This document shows, one piece after another, positions 7,528 through 14,886 of a stretch of DNA of 38,140 bases (position 1 is its first letter; the number at the start of each line of letters is the position of its first letter). The position numbers and the translations under genes were made by a program. The stretch covers positions 1 to 38,140 of the forward strand of contig QMRV01000021.1 of NCBI GenBank assembly GCA_003649445.1, given 5' to 3'. This stretch comes from Thermoprotei archaeon (GTDB lineage Archaea; Thermoproteota; Thermoprotei; Thermofilales; B15-G2). Under the pieces are notes generated by a model. The model did no database searches. It worked only from the letters and a program-made list of their open reading frames with translations, and was not told where the DNA came from.

Positions 7528-7718
7528 TCAAGTATATAATTGAGTGATAAGAGTTTAAAAATTTGTTTAACTTATTTTAGTACTAAGAGTTCTGTTAAAC
7601 TTATCCTGCTCTCTTAAACAAGTTAGTACATTATATAGTAGTGGTAAATGATAAAGATTTGCAGAAAAATCTCGGGGAACAAGGTAAATAATTTTATTAA
7701 AAAAATAACACAGAATAT
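7528..7718. promoter_or_regulatory. Intergenic region upstream of the GfcR-like gene
   Basis: This region holds the minus-strand TATA-like box (about 7551-7562, 26-30 bases before ATG 7527). Just upstream are two dyads: GTTTAAC (7565-7571) with GTTAAAC (7594-7600), flanking the palindrome TTAGTACTAA (7577-7586). The remainder to 7718 is AT-rich with no supported gene. Confidence 0.45.
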
Positions 7719-8840
7719 TTAGCCTGTTAATATTATCTTTTTAACGAAGTTTATTACTTCTGCTTGATCTCCTTTCTCTCTAATTGCTTCGAGTTCATCT
7801 TTTCTAGCGTATATTAAGAGCGCTTTCTTAAGGCAGTTTGCTATAAATTCTTTCGATAGTGCCATTGCTCTAACAGGATTCATCCTATAGGTAAACTGGT
7901 CTTCACCATACCAGCCGTCGTAACCTATGTCGATTGTCGCGTAAAGGAAGTCTACATAGCGCCAAATATCTCCTGTTCCGGCTACTCTATCTTCATCGTT
8001 GCTATGTAGCTTAGCTGTGTTTGAATGTATGTTAAGTAGAGGAACTCCAAGTACTTTTAGTGCATACACTGTTTGAGAAGGCTCTGACGCATACATTTGT
8101 TCGTGACCATAGTCAATACAGACTCCCATGTTATCTACTCCGCATTCTCTATTTACTTCTTTAGCAATGAACGCCGCTAAGTGCGTTGTCGGTATCACCA
8201 TATTTCCTTCACGAGGCTCATGAAGTTTTGCTTCGACGCAGAACTTTAATCCATTTTTATGAGCTTCTTTATTTATTGTAATGCATGCATCTATAAACAT
8301 TTCAAGCTGTTTACCGTAATTTACTTCAAAGTTGTAGTCCCAGCCATCAGAGCCAGGCCACAAGTTTACTGTTCCACAGCCTAATTTCTTAGCTATTTCA
8401 ATAGCTTTAAGAGCTTGTTGTAGAGCTTCTTCTCTGATTTCTTTCTTTACATTGGTTACTCCACCCATTTTGTACTTAGGGTCCGTCCAGAGATTCATGT
8501 TCATGTTTGTTGCAACCATGTCGTGTTCTTTCAAGAACTCTTTTACTTCAGCTATTTTATCTTCATTTATTTCGCCTTTTTCATTTAAAAATAGTACATC
8601 GTGGAACTCTACTCCCTTGATGCCAGCTTTATATACTCGCTCAAGCTGAGAAATAATGTCGCTTTTAAGCTCAGGGAAGTATCCTTTGGTAGCAAATCTG
8701 TCCATGAAGTCTCCTGCTGCCCAGTGTCCAGCAGCTATTTTTATGTCAAAGTCCTTTATGAATTCTTCAAGTTTTTCTCCTTCAAGGTACCCTACATAGT
8801 ATGTTTCAAGTTTGCTTAAATTCTCTCTAGTTATTTTCAC
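7719..8840 (-). CDS. Sugar-isomerase-like TIM-barrel protein (xylose/rhamnose isomerase-like)
   Basis: A 373-residue protein of the AP-endonuclease-2/xylose-isomerase-like superfamily. The four expected metal ligands are visible in order: E203 (CVEAKLHEP), D243 (CIDYGHEQ), H272 (NIHSN) and E313 (YGEDQF). GTVNLWPGSDG near 156-166 resembles xylose/L-rhamnose isomerase-type enzymes. The likely reaction is metal-dependent aldose-ketose isomerisation; the substrate cannot be read from sequence. The GTG start at 8840 fits a TATA-like box (about 8860-8868). Between TATA and upstream DNA lies the CTTAGTTTT element that is also found before the next isomerase-like gene. Confidence 0.8.
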   Translation of the reverse strand: MKITRENLSKLETYYVGYLEGEKLEEFIKDFDIKIAAGHWAAGDFMDRFATKGYFPELKSDIISQLERVYKAGIKGVEFHDVLFLNEKGEINEDKIAEVKEFLKEHDMVATNMNMNLWTDPKYKMGGVTNVKKEIREEALQQALKAIEIAKKLGCGTVNLWPGSDGWDYNFEVNYGKQLEMFIDACITINKEAHKNGLKFCVEAKLHEPREGNMVIPTTHLAAFIAKEVNRECGVDNMGVCIDYGHEQMYASEPSQTVYALKVLGVPLLNIHSNTAKLHSNDEDRVAGTGDIWRYVDFLYATIDIGYDGWYGEDQFTYRMNPVRAMALSKEFIANCLKKALLIYARKDELEAIREKGDQAEVINFVKKIILTG

Positions 8841-8859
8841 ATTTTTTTCTCAGCTACAA

Positions 8860-8875
8860 AATATTTAAAACTAAG
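8860..8875 (-). promoter_or_regulatory. TATA-like box with CTTAGTTTT upstream element
   Basis: On the minus strand CTTAGTTTT (8875-8867) runs into TAAATAT, centred about 23-30 bases before the GTG at 8840. The same nonamer occurs at the same distance before the gene starting at 9883. Confidence 0.5.
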
Positions 8876-8974
8876 TACCGAAGTATGATTTAAATCAGTT
8901 TGACAGAAACGTTTTCTAAATATCGAAGCTGTACCTCTGATTAAAGTAAAGAAGAAAAAATAATAGTTTAAAAA

Positions 8975-9883
8975 TTATAGGTATTCTTTCCAATACTTTA
9001 CGCTTTCAACTAAATCATTTATAACTGTTTCTTCTTTTGCTTCAAATGGATGAATTACTTCTAAGAACAAGTAGACTTTACTTGCTCCTCCTTTTTCTAA
9101 GGCTTTTATTACTTTATCTGGTTTGATTATTCCGATTTTATTATACTGTTCTGTGAATGGCCAGTGTCTGTCGGCTTTCCCGTCTGTTTGCTGTATATGC
9201 AGGCATGGCGTGTCTTTAGCAAGAGCTTTTAGCCATTCATAGGGATCAAGATCTTTCTTGGAAGCAGCTTTAGGATTACACGCATGTCCTACATCAATGC
9301 ATAGCTTTACGGGTATCGCTGAATACTTGTTTACTTCTTTCAGTATATTTTTAGCTTCTTCGATGCTAGCTGGAGGTTCTCGGCTTATGGGCATCGGCTC
9401 CCATAGTATATTCTCTAAGCCATATGCCTTAGCATACCTTGTTAATTCAGATACCTCTTCTAAAAGCACTTTAAGTAGGAAGTTTCTTCTCTCCTCGTTT
9501 TCATAGTCGTGTACAGTCATAGCGCCAATATGTCCGCCTGTAGCTTTAGCTCCAAGAATAGAGGTTATTTTTACTGCTCTGCAGTACCAGTCTAGTGCAT
9601 CGAGTCTGAACAAGGGATTTGGATGTAGAAGCATGTTGAAGCTGTATGCTGCTAAGCCTGTAAAAGTACTGTGAATTTCTACACCATATTCTTTGAGAGC
9701 ATCTATGCATTCATTTAAGTATACTTCAATTGAGTTCCAGGAAGATTTAGGGTCGAGTAAGTCGAAGCTAAACTGGACATATTTTACTTCAAGCTTAGTT
9801 GCAGTAATTTCGATCCATGCTTTAGGTTCAACTAATCTTTTTACAGCCCAACAATTATTTACTCCTAATAGAAACTCTGTCAC
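8975..9883 (-). CDS. Sugar isomerase/epimerase-like TIM-barrel protein
   Basis: A 302-residue member of the AP-endonuclease-2 superfamily. Metal ligands are visible in order: E162 (LWEPMPISRE), D197 (CIDVGHACNP), H229 (CLHIQQTDG) and E275 (FLEVIHPFE). The opening GVNNCWAVKR and YVQFSFDLLDP recall tetrulose-phosphate/sugar-phosphate epimerases such as EryC-like proteins, but that is a weak resemblance. It is not closely similar to the isomerase-like protein downstream, so the two are not a recent duplication. The GTG at 9883 is supported by the TATA-like box at about 9903-9912 and by the shared CTTAGTTTT element. The 134-base gap to the next gene holds that gene's own promoter. Confidence 0.75.
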   Translation of the reverse strand: MTEFLLGVNNCWAVKRLVEPKAWIEITATKLEVKYVQFSFDLLDPKSSWNSIEVYLNECIDALKEYGVEIHSTFTGLAAYSFNMLLHPNPLFRLDALDWYCRAVKITSILGAKATGGHIGAMTVHDYENEERRNFLLKVLLEEVSELTRYAKAYGLENILWEPMPISREPPASIEEAKNILKEVNKYSAIPVKLCIDVGHACNPKAASKKDLDPYEWLKALAKDTPCLHIQQTDGKADRHWPFTEQYNKIGIIKPDKVIKALEKGGASKVYLFLEVIHPFEAKEETVINDLVESVKYWKEYL

Positions 9884-9902
9884 ATTTCTTTATATTCTTA
9901 AA

Positions 9903-9919
9903 AAATATAAAAAACTAAG
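9903..9919 (-). promoter_or_regulatory. TATA-like box with CTTAGTTTT upstream element
   Basis: Minus-strand CTTAGTTTT (9919-9911) is followed by TTATATTTTT, centred about 26 bases before the GTG at 9883. Position and sequence match the promoter of the neighbouring isomerase-like gene to within one base. Confidence 0.5.
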
Positions 9920-10029
9920 CGAGAGTAAATTCTGGTTAACAGCATTTATACTACCTCAAATATCTTTTTTGTCGTTGAACAGGTAATAATAGATGAAAAG
10001 AGATAAATAGAAATTGAGGAAAAGGTGAA

Positions 10030-10377
10030 GTGTCTAAAAAGGCTGAGGGTAAATACCAGAACATAATCAATGAAAAACCGATAAAGAATCTAAATAAACC
10101 AAATATTAATTTGGTTAAAATATTTAACAAATATCATAACACTAATATTTATTTACTAAAATTAAATGAAAAAATAAGAACCAGTATTGGTAGTAGTAAG
10201 GGAAAAAATTCCTGCTTTTTGATATCTAGTCTAAAGACCCCCTCGGTGAGAACGAAAAAGGTGCACTCTTTCATGAAAAAGGTGCACGAGGTGGCTATAT
10301 TCGAGATAGTTTTAATAAATATGCTTATATTGGTGTTTTTTCTAGTATTATTAAAAAATAGTGTTGCAAAGGTGTAG
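10030..10377 (+). CDS. Uncertain 115-residue protein with C-terminal TM segment
   Basis: An open frame rich in Asn, Lys and Ile with no recognised domain. Only the C-terminus looks protein-like: a hydrophobic segment at about 92-110 (LINMLILVFFLVLL). The GTG start has a GAGGA 8 bases upstream. An alternative is a 34-residue peptide from ATG 10273. In favour of a real gene: the downstream regulator starts 4 bases after its stop with GGTG placed as an internal ribosome site. Against it: N-rich, AT-driven composition of the first half. The stretch 9920-10381 otherwise holds only a 13-bp direct repeat (10254-10266, 10275-10287). Confidence 0.35.
   Translation: MSKKAEGKYQNIINEKPIKNLNKPNINLVKIFNKYHNTNIYLLKLNEKIRTSIGSSKGKNSCFLISSLKTPSVRTKKVHSFMKKVHEVAIFEIVLINMLILVFFLVLLKNSVAKV
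10254..10287 (+). repeat. 13-bp tandem direct repeat at 21-bp spacing
   Basis: GAAAAAGGTGCAC occurs at 10254-10266 and again, identical, at 10275-10287. The 21-bp period equals two DNA turns. In the overlapping uncertain reading frame it encodes a KKVH repeat at a 7-residue interval. Confidence 0.6.
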
Positions 10378-10381
10378 ACAA

Positions 10382-11389
10382 ATGATGTTTGATAGCAAAA
10401 CTTACAAAATATTAAGTACTCTACACTTGAATCCATTGAACTTAATGGAAATCTCAAGAGCTACAGGTATACCTTACTCTACGCTAAGGCGACGGATAAA
10501 TAAGCTTAGAACACAGATCAGAGTCTTCGCTAGACCTAATTACTGGAGACTGGGCTTAGCCCCTATGGTATATCTTCTGCCTTTCAGTGAAAAAGACTTT
10601 GATGTCTTCAGTAAAGCATACTACACTAGAAGTTTAATTAAATTCTTCCATAGAGGAGGAAGAAAACTCTTCGTGTATTTGACAATACCAATGGAGTTTA
10701 AGAGCATAATAGATGTTGTACTAAGGTCTACTGCTGAAGTATATTTTGCTGATGAAGTAATAGAAATGACGTCTCCTAAGGAATTTAAGCCCGAGGTCGA
10801 CTGGGAGGAGGTATTTAATATTGTTGTAAAAACAGAAGAAAAGAAGATAGAGATTGCAAAAGAAGAAGTATTTGATGTGAAAGATCTGCTTATTATAAGA
10901 GAGCTTGAAAAAGATTCACTAATAACATTCAAGAACATAGCTGAAACAGTTGGAATAAGTGAGGAACTTTGTCTTTACCACTATTACAGGCATATTATTG
11001 AGAGAAAATTGATAAAAGAGTTTACAGTAAGAGTGAAGATAAGTAAAGAAGAAATACCTTCATTGCTATTTATTATAGAAGCTAAAAGAAATATTACTGG
11101 TTTAATAAAAGGCTTTCAGAAAATACACTATGTAGAGGATATTTACTTAACGCGTAATAAGTATATTTTAGTTCAAATACAGCTTCCTTCAAGCTACTGG
11201 GTGAATTTATTCAGACTGCTAGATAGGCTACAAGAAGAAGACATAGTCAAGGAATATGATGTACTAGTACAAGACCCTAAGGTATGCCTAGAGCTTCCAC
11301 TAAACGATAAGGCCTGGAATGAGACCCATAGACGCTGGATGATAGACCCTGTTCTAGAAGAAATCATTAGGAGTAGACGTAAAGCCTAG
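10382..11389 (+). CDS. Double winged-helix transcriptional regulator (Lrp/MarR-like)
   Basis: A 335-residue protein. The N-terminal wHTH lies at about residues 5-45 (YKILSTLHLNPLNLMEISR, then ATGIPYSTLRRRINKL). A second wHTH is at about 165-210 (DLLIIRELEKDSLITFKNIA and ETVGISEELCLYHYY). Between and after them are two similar alpha/beta segments, so the protein looks like a tandem of a wHTH plus effector-like domain, as in archaeal two-unit regulators. ATG 10382 (or 10385) is chosen; GGTG lies 7 bases upstream. The 3' end overlaps the convergent 120-residue gene by 23 bases. Target genes are unknown. Confidence 0.7.
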   Translation: MMFDSKTYKILSTLHLNPLNLMEISRATGIPYSTLRRRINKLRTQIRVFARPNYWRLGLAPMVYLLPFSEKDFDVFSKAYYTRSLIKFFHRGGRKLFVYLTIPMEFKSIIDVVLRSTAEVYFADEVIEMTSPKEFKPEVDWEEVFNIVVKTEEKKIEIAKEEVFDVKDLLIIRELEKDSLITFKNIAETVGISEELCLYHYYRHIIERKLIKEFTVRVKISKEEIPSLLFIIEAKRNITGLIKGFQKIHYVEDIYLTRNKYILVQIQLPSSYWVNLFRLLDRLQEEDIVKEYDVLVQDPKVCLELPLNDKAWNETHRRWMIDPVLEEIIRSRRKA

Positions 11390-11729
11390 CTTCACTGTAG
11401 CTTATTTCATGTTGCTTTTTCTTCCAATAGTACTTGTAGTAGTCTTTTACAAATTTCTTAACAAGCTGCTCAAATCTAATAGGATCTCTTTTTCTCAGTT
11501 CTCTGAGCTCTTTCTCTAATTCAGGACAACTTAAGCCCCCATTAGGTTTAAGTAAAGTCTGAAACTGTTTTTCTACATAAAGAACTAGCGGATGATTTTC
11601 TCTAAGGCGCTCGACTTCAGTAGTTAAAGTGCTTTCACCTATTTCATCTAGTGTTCTTAAAATCAGTTCGCTTAAAAGAAACCATACAACTAGGTTACTC
11701 ATCAAGTAAATAGGGGAAGAGTCTTTCAT
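11367..11729 (-). CDS. Hypothetical 120-residue protein of the cofE operon
   Basis: No domain recognised. The protein is predicted mainly helical, with a hydrophobic N-terminal helix (LVVWFLLSELILRTL) and a basic, aromatic C-terminal part (VKDYYKYYWKKKQHE). Its ATG overlaps the stop of the FrhB-family gene (ATGA), so it is co-translated as the third gene of a cofE-frhB-unknown operon. A role with the FrhB-like protein is a reasonable inference. The 3' end overlaps the convergent regulator gene by 23 bases. Confidence 0.7.
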   Translation of the reverse strand: MKDSSPIYLMSNLVVWFLLSELILRTLDEIGESTLTTEVERLRENHPLVLYVEKQFQTLLKPNGGLSCPELEKELRELRKRDPIRFEQLVKKFVKDYYKYYWKKKQHEISYSEARLYVYS

Positions 11730-12622
11730 ATCTTTTTCTTCGAGGCGATTTTCTCTTTGATTTTTTGCATTTTAAGTACTTGATATATGTTAACGTTGCT
11801 GTCTACTTCTAAGTACTTCTCTGCTACTTCTAGAGCTTTTAATCCATCATTACTTAAAACAAGTATTGTAGTTTCAGATGGAGAAGAGCCTGCGTTACCT
11901 AAAGCTATGTCTGCTTCAAAAGGTATAAAGCACTTGCAGCTAAGACACTTAGTGCTAGACTTAAGTTCTGAAAGCTTTATTGATACTATTGAGGAGCCGA
12001 TATATATTTTTAAATCTTTTTTAACTACTTCCATTCTATTAATTTTTTCTACATTAATGTTATTTGATTCAAGAATATTTTTAATACTTGATAAATAGAA
12101 GTTTTTAAAGCAGAAAAGCCCTATTTTTAAGAACTTTACTCCCATTAACTTCTCTAAGTTAAATGCAGCTCTAATATGGCACGGCAAGCCTATAATGCAG
12201 ACTTTCTTATCTTTGACTCTAGAGAAGTCTATTTCTTGAAGTATGGGTGTATAAAAGTACCTTGAACCAGATATTTTAACAGCGTCGCTGCTATTGGTAA
12301 TTGAAATAGCTCGAGGTGCATTAAAGTCTCTCGCAGCTGCCACGGCTTCGTCCACAGCTTTTTCTTCAAGTAGCGCGTAGACAATGGTTGAAGCGACTCC
12401 TCCGTTTTGAGCAATCTGAGCTATGTTTTCTAGTCTTGTTTTGGCTTTAGCAGAGTATTTAATGTTTATGTCTTTAGTTAAAGTCATGTCAGGACATACT
12501 TTTTTACATATACTGCATCCTATGCATTTTTCTTTATTTAAGTGTATTTTTTCATCAATAATAGATAGAGCTTTTGTAGGGCATACTGCTATACATGCTC
12601 CACAGAGCGAGCAGGGCTTCAT
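11726..12622 (-). CDS. FrhB-family F420-dependent oxidoreductase subunit with two [4Fe-4S] motifs
   Basis: A 298-residue protein. The N-terminus is a 2[4Fe-4S] ferredoxin module: CSLCGACIAVCP at 4-15 and CIGCSICKKVCP at 33-44. The rest matches the coenzyme F420 hydrogenase/dehydrogenase beta-subunit family, with QNGGVASTIVYALLEE near 71-86, the conserved CIIGLPCHIRA near 143-153, and the CLSCKCF cluster near 225-231. FrhB/FpoF proteins transfer electrons between F420 and iron-sulfur clusters with FAD. No hydrogenase or FpoF partner genes are in view, so its partner is unknown. It is translationally coupled to cofE upstream by ATGA, which strengthens the F420 link. Confidence 0.85.
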   Translation of the reverse strand: MKPCSLCGACIAVCPTKALSIIDEKIHLNKEKCIGCSICKKVCPDMTLTKDINIKYSAKAKTRLENIAQIAQNGGVASTIVYALLEEKAVDEAVAAARDFNAPRAISITNSSDAVKISGSRYFYTPILQEIDFSRVKDKKVCIIGLPCHIRAAFNLEKLMGVKFLKIGLFCFKNFYLSSIKNILESNNINVEKINRMEVVKKDLKIYIGSSIVSIKLSELKSSTKCLSCKCFIPFEADIALGNAGSSPSETTILVLSNDGLKALEVAEKYLEVDSNVNIYQVLKMQKIKEKIASKKKI

Positions 12623-13383
12623 TTAAATAACCACTTGTTTTCGGGCATATTAAGTTCTCTGGCGCTTGCTTTATCTGAAGCCTTGTACTTAAGTCCCTTA
12701 ATTACTGCGACCGGAATTCCTTCAGCACCGTTACCCATAACAAGTTCTGCTGCTGAAGCTATTTCGTCGGCTATGGCTATTCTTTTTACTCGAAGAATAT
12801 AGCCAAATAGATCTTCTGTGCCTCTATAATCTTTGAATACTTCAATGCCGGCGGCTCCTATAGCCATGTTTATGTGTCCCTCTCTTAGAGGTCTTCCATA
12901 AGTATCCGTAATTATTACTGCTACATTTTTCCCTGTAAGTTCTCTGATTCTTTTTCTTATTTTTCTCGCACTTTCATCTGGATTTTCCGGTAAAAGAGCA
13001 ACTATTTCGGAAGTCCCGGCTACATTAGACTTATCTACTCCAGCATTAGCGCAAACTAATCCGTGCTTAGTTGTTACTATGAGATGTCCTCGAACAGCCT
13101 TAACGACTTTAATACTCTCTCTAAGTATTACTTCGACTAAACGAGGGTCTTTACCAGTTATTTCTGCTATTTTTAGGGCTTTTTCTGAAGGCACTATTTC
13201 GCTCAGCTTAACTACTCTGCCTTCGGCTTTAGAGACTATTTTACTCGAGACTACAATTATATCTCCGTCAGCTATCTCAACGTTGTTCTTTTTTGCTGTC
13301 TCGACGATTAGTAAACCTAAGTCGTCGCCTTCACGCACTAAAGGGAAATTTTCTAGACCTATTATTTTAACTTCAATAGGCAT
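12619..13383 (-). CDS. cofE: F420-0:gamma-glutamyl ligase CofE
   Basis: A 254-residue protein of full CofE length. It catalyses GTP-dependent addition of L-glutamate to F420-0, making polyglutamylated coenzyme F420. Characteristic segments are DGDIIVVSSKIVSKAEGR (about 39-56), GLVCANAGVDKSN (about 108-120), IITDTYGRPLREGHINMAIG (about 157-176) and DELASA-type DEIASAAELVMG (about 207-218). The ATG at 13383 begins a three-gene operon with the FrhB-family and 120-residue genes, all joined by 4-base overlaps. It is good evidence that this organism makes F420, which only some Thermoproteota do. Confidence 0.93.
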   Translation of the reverse strand: MPIEVKIIGLENFPLVREGDDLGLLIVETAKKNNVEIADGDIIVVSSKIVSKAEGRVVKLSEIVPSEKALKIAEITGKDPRLVEVILRESIKVVKAVRGHLIVTTKHGLVCANAGVDKSNVAGTSEIVALLPENPDESARKIRKRIRELTGKNVAVIITDTYGRPLREGHINMAIGAAGIEVFKDYRGTEDLFGYILRVKRIAIADEIASAAELVMGNGAEGIPVAVIKGLKYKASDKASARELNMPENKWLFK

Positions 13384-13499
13384 GTGTTACTTAATTCTAG
13401 CTCAGTATTTGTGATATTCGGTATACATATCCAAGCGAATACTTCTAATGCATAGGAGAAGTCAGATTTATGTGTCTGCACCCACTATAGCTATAGAGT

Positions 13500-14036
13500 A
13501 TGTCTACTGAAACTAAAAAGAAGAAGCTTGGAAGATTTCAAGTAATGGCGCTGCTTCAAGCAGCTCGCTTTTATGTACTGACAGGAGACTTAAAGAAGGC
13601 CTACTCTTTTGGCTTAAATAGAGCTATTTTCTACGCTTGGGCAAAGTATTATGGGCGTTTTGCTCCGCGAAAAAGAGCCATAAAGAAGGGAGAAGAAGTA
13701 GTTACTGTGAAGGAGGGAGACAAGTACATGGCTTATGTAGGCAATGAGGGCGCGTTCATAACTAGGAACGGCTGGTTTATTATCGGAGATAAGGAACAGA
13801 GGCCTGAGGACTATGAAAGAGAGATAATAGCCAAAATAAATAGCGTAGTTCCCTACGAAGAAGCGTGGAAAGTCGCAGTAGAGTATGTAAAACAGTTCAG
13901 TAAAAGTGTTCTATTAGACCAGCAGAAATTCTATGAGAGAGTGTACAAGCCTGTGAGAGATAGTTTTCTAGAGCTTATGGAAAGATATAAGAAAGCTAAA
14001 AAGAGCACGCTTGAAGAGTTTTTCGGAGGAAGCTAA
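13500..14036 (+). CDS. Conserved hypothetical protein, 178 residues
   Basis: I do not recognise a named domain. The protein has a Lys-rich N-terminus, helices with AYSFGLNRAIFYAWAKYYGR near 36-55, a beta-rich middle (KYMAYVGNEGAFITRNGWFI, about 77-96) and a long charged C-terminal helix. It is clearly coding, with no in-frame alternatives on the other strand. The ATG at 13500 has an AT-rich ATTTATG segment about 30 bases upstream. The next gene starts 62 bases later with its own ribosome site, so co-transcription with the methyltransferase is possible. Confidence 0.65.
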   Translation: MSTETKKKKLGRFQVMALLQAARFYVLTGDLKKAYSFGLNRAIFYAWAKYYGRFAPRKRAIKKGEEVVTVKEGDKYMAYVGNEGAFITRNGWFIIGDKEQRPEDYEREIIAKINSVVPYEEAWKVAVEYVKQFSKSVLLDQQKFYERVYKPVRDSFLELMERYKKAKKSTLEEFFGGS

Positions 14037-14098
14037 AGTAAAAGACATGGTAATTTACTTAGTAGAATTCTCATGTAGCAAGGGAAGTTGGTGAAAAT

Positions 14099-14851
14099 AT
14101 GGAAGAGTGGACAAAAGACCTCTTAGAGTTTTGGTATACTCACGTAGGAGACCCCTTCGATATAACTAAGGATCTAGGTGTTCTTAGACTAGAGTTCCTT
14201 AAGCAACGTTTTAAACGCATACTCAATAAACTCAAAATAAGTTTAAATGAGGAGTCTAAAGTACTTTCAGTCTTAGCAGGAACAGGGGTAGATGCCTTTG
14301 CTTTAGCAGAAACCTACGGCTGTAGAGTAGTGTGCGTAGAGTATTTGCAGAGTCTCGCTGAAAAAGGCAAGAAGTATGCTAAAAAGAATAGACTTAGAGT
14401 AGAGTTTATTGTAGGAGACGCAAAAAAGCTAGTAAATTTAATAGATGAAAAAGACTTCGACTTAGCAATACTATGGGGCAATTCTCTTCCCCACATCGAC
14501 ATATATAGCTTAGACAAGATCGCGTCTCAAGTAAACCAAGTACTGGCTGACTCTTCACCATTTTTGTTAGAGTACTTTGAGTCTGTGTACAGCAGAGAAT
14601 ATAGATTTGTTACTGCAGAGTTCGACCAGTATCCTATGATAAGTATTCATTTAGACTTCAATCCAATGAAGGGATGTGCTAATAGGCTGCTATTGTGCTT
14701 TAAGGAAAATGGTCTTTGTGAATACATCAAGTACCCCTATTTCACCTGGAGTCCCTGGATAGTAGAGTATGTACTTAGAAAAACAGGCTTCGGCGAAGTC
14801 GTAACAATAATCGACGAAGGAGCTTATGTTACGGCTGGGTGGAAGACTTAA
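14099..14851 (+). CDS. Class I SAM-dependent methyltransferase
   Basis: A 250-residue protein with a Rossmann methyltransferase core. Motif I is VLSVLAGTGVDAFALAE (about 60-76), departing from the usual D-x-G-x-G by having S and A. Then come CRVVCVEY (acidic ribose-binding Glu, about 79-86), EFIVGDAKKL (about 102-111) and DLAILWGNSLPH (about 120-131). The substrate is unknown; the WGNSLPHI segment in the motif IV position suggests a small-molecule or N-methyltransferase but cannot decide it. ATG 14099 is preceded by GGTGA with a 4-base spacer. Confidence 0.75.
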   Translation: MEEWTKDLLEFWYTHVGDPFDITKDLGVLRLEFLKQRFKRILNKLKISLNEESKVLSVLAGTGVDAFALAETYGCRVVCVEYLQSLAEKGKKYAKKNRLRVEFIVGDAKKLVNLIDEKDFDLAILWGNSLPHIDIYSLDKIASQVNQVLADSSPFLLEYFESVYSREYRFVTAEFDQYPMISIHLDFNPMKGCANRLLLCFKENGLCEYIKYPYFTWSPWIVEYVLRKTGFGEVVTIIDEGAYVTAGWKT

Positions 14852-14852
14852 G

Positions 14853-14866
14853 ATATATTTAAATAA
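14853..14866 (+). promoter_or_regulatory. TATA-like box, YtcJ-like amidohydrolase gene
   Basis: ATATATTTAAATAA is centred about 27 bases before the GTG at 14887. It is one of the clearest TATA boxes in the window and supports GTG as start codon of a leaderless mRNA. Confidence 0.6.
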
Positions 14867-14886
14867 AGTACTCGTTTTTCAATAAA

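Noticed and set aside
7719..9883. The two isomerase-like genes as a recent tandem duplication
   Set aside because: They share only the superfamily metal-ligand pattern; the sequences and lengths differ strongly.
10149..10457. 102-codon minus-strand frame opposite the uncertain 10030-10377 frame
   Set aside because: Phe/Ser-rich and overlaps the real start of the double-wHTH regulator; no start signal found.
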